Assembly: GCA_003243255.1 (NCBI GenBank)
Contig: QFQM01000225.1
Coordinates: 1-7,015, forward strand
DNA from: Flavobacterium psychrophilum
Lineage (GTDB): Bacteria > Bacteroidota > Bacteroidia > Flavobacteriales > Flavobacteriaceae
Direction of reading: 5' to 3'
Length of the DNA: 7,015 nucleotides
Shown here in pieces: positions 5,670-7,015 of the stretch. The stretch's first letter is position 1. The number at the start of each line of letters is the position of its first letter. Below the pieces are notes generated by a model. The model was given only the letters and a program-made list of their open reading frames with translations. It was not told where the DNA came from and ran no database searches. The position numbers were made by a program, and so were the translations under genes.

Positions 5670-7015
5670 CTACCAGAAGAAGATGTACAGTGCGGCAATA
5701 AGCGCCGTAATAACAATAGATCCAACAAGGAAACTATTAGACACCTTAAACATTTCTGTATCAATCTCAAGACCGTTAGTAGTAACACCTTTACGGTATT
5801 CTTTAAGGCTGATGTAAACCATACCCGTTACACAGATAAGGAATACGAAGCCCATCCTGTCGATGAACGGAATCTCGTAAATACCATCAGCATTTGCTAC
5901 AGCAAAGCCCCAGTCGTATAACCATGAAAGATCTGTCATACCCGGAAGGAACTTAAAGATAACCGAGAAGATAAATCCGCCTATCATACCGAACAATGCA
6001 GCATTAGACGTGGTTTTTTTCCAGAAGAACCCAAGAATGAACATCGCAAAGATACCCGGGCTCAAAAAGCCTGTAAACTCCTGAATGAACTGGAAACCTC
6101 CTTTTTTATCGATACCCATAAACGGTGCTATAATAATCGCAATGATCATAGCAGCCACCACGGTAATCTTACCTACTTTAACCAGTTTCTCTTCGCTTGC
6201 ATCTACATTCAGTTTTTGCTTGTAGATATCCAGTGTAAAGATTGTCGAGATACTGTTTGCTTTACCTGCAAGCGATGCTACGATTGCCGCTGTAAGCGCT
6301 GCAAATGAAAGCCCTTTAAGGCCTGATGGCAACAGGTTAAGCAGTACCGGATAAGCACGGTCAGGATTCAGTTCGCCTCCCTGAAGCATTTCCGTCTGAA
6401 AACCTCCCTGCTGGTACAATACATAAGCAGCAATACCCGGTAATACCACAATGATAGGCATAAGCAGTTTAAGGAACGAAGCGAATAATATACCGCCACG
6501 CGCAGTCTTAAGGTCTGCGCCAAGAGCACGCTGGGTGATGTACTGGTTACAACCCCAGTAGTTAAGGTTAATGATGATCATACCCCCTATCAGTACCGAT
6601 AGCCCCGGAAGGTCGGCATAGTTAGGATTGGTTTTGTCAAATATCATATGGAAATGGTCTCCTGCCTGTGTAGTCATATGGTTAAAACCATCAATTACAC
6701 CCGATCCGCCAAAATGCTCGGCAACAAGGTTAAGCGCAAGGTAAGTGGTAGCAAGTCCACCCAGTATCAGGAAGAATACCTGAATAACGTCGGTATACCC
6801 AATAACCTTCATACCGCCAAGGGTAATGAATATCGCGAATACCGCCAGGAATGCCATACACAGGTTCAGGTCAAAGCCCGAAATACTGCTTATAGCCAGT
6901 GCTCCTAAATATAATATTGAAGTAAGGTTAACTACCACATATAATAGCAACCAAAATACCGCCATGATCATCGCCACACGTCCGTTGTAACGTTGGTTCA
7001 GGAATTGCGGCATGG
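5670..7015 (-). CDS. Sodium/sugar symporter, SSS (SLC5) family, vSGLT-like (5' partial)
   Basis: The frame runs off the right edge. The Met at 7013 (MPQFLNQRYNGRV) is internal, because in vSGLT relatives this motif follows about 100 residues holding the first helices. The remaining 447 residues form about 11 hydrophobic helices. Family marks, numbered from that Met: NLTSILYLGALAI (29-41), YTDVIQVFFLILGGL (73-87), NLNYWGCNQYITQRAL (149-164), FLKLLMPIIVVLPGIAAYV (180-198), TAAIVASLAGKANSISTIF (241-259), QEFTGFLSPGIF (311-322) and FFWKKTTS (329-336). By alignment from memory to vSGLT, sugar contacts appear kept: Asn149, Lys182, Gln311 and gate Tyr152. It should carry a sugar or similar solute inward with Na+ at the inner membrane; the actual substrate is unknown. 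At the Na2 site the first of two Ser residues in vSGLT reads Ala246, with Ser247 kept. Upstream context is off the window. Confidence 0.9.
   Translation of the reverse strand, partial: MPQFLNQRYNGRVAMIMAVFWLLLYVVVNLTSILYLGALAISSISGFDLNLCMAFLAVFAIFITLGGMKVIGYTDVIQVFFLILGGLATTYLALNLVAEHFGGSGVIDGFNHMTTQAGDHFHMIFDKTNPNYADLPGLSVLIGGMIIINLNYWGCNQYITQRALGADLKTARGGILFASFLKLLMPIIVVLPGIAAYVLYQQGGFQTEMLQGGELNPDRAYPVLLNLLPSGLKGLSFAALTAAIVASLAGKANSISTIFTLDIYKQKLNVDASEEKLVKVGKITVVAAMIIAIIIAPFMGIDKKGGFQFIQEFTGFLSPGIFAMFILGFFWKKTTSNAALFGMIGGFIFSVIFKFLPGMTDLSWLYDWGFAVANADGIYEIPFIDRMGFVFLICVTGMVYISLKEYRKGVTTNGLEIDTEMFKVSNSFLVGSIVITALIAALYIFFW

Noticed and set aside
7011..7013. Met at 7013 as the true start of the symporter
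   Set aside because: The motif beginning there lies about 100 residues into vSGLT-like proteins, so the first helices are missing and the gene continues beyond the window.

Overview
The window reads as a chromosomal segment from a member of the Bacteroidota, most likely a Flavobacterium-like Flavobacteriaceae. The signs are AT-rich DNA, start codons preceded by A/T-rich leaders with no clear Shine-Dalgarno sequence, a TAnnTTTG-type -7 element, a LytS/LytTR two-component pair, a small outer-membrane barrel with a short Lys-rich signal peptide, and a vSGLT-like sodium symporter. No phage, insertion sequence, CRISPR or RNA gene was seen. The genus is inference.

Layout. (1) Bases 1-1038, plus strand: 3' part of an AlkC-type DNA alkylation repair glycosylase with HEAT-like repeats and a C-terminal Ig-like domain, cut by the left edge. 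(2) 1035-1616, minus: a small two-helix membrane protein of the low-affinity iron permease family. Its Lys/Ser/Thr/Pro tail is encoded by a decayed tandem DNA repeat, and its stop codon overlaps that of the repair gene. (3) 1617-1802: intergenic, with an imperfect inverted repeat around a palindromic core. (4) 4630 down to 1803, minus: an apparent operon of LytS-type membrane histidine kinase, LytTR response regulator (4-base ATGA overlap) and, 33 bases on, a secreted outer-membrane beta-barrel protein. (5) 4631-4836: a divergent control region. (6) 4837-5505, plus: a 222-residue soluble protein I do not recognise, followed by a strong terminator hairpin. (7) 5562-5662: two inverted copies of a short hairpin-forming intergenic repeat. 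(8) 5670-7015, minus: a sodium/sugar symporter, cut by the right edge.

The most interesting part is the divergent region between the kinase and the unknown gene. It holds four copies of an 11-13 bp repeat (core TTATACCAAAC). Two face each way, and each pair has a 21-bp period, which is the two-helical-turn geometry used by LytTR regulators. The four copies are symmetric about position 4733, as are the two start codons and the two candidate -7 elements, each to within a base. The simplest reading is that the LytTR regulator encoded here binds both pairs, controlling its own operon (kinase, regulator, outer-membrane protein) and the unknown divergent gene. That would make these four genes one small envelope-signalling unit. 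The flanking repair, iron-permease-family and symporter genes look like independent housekeeping or accessory genes.
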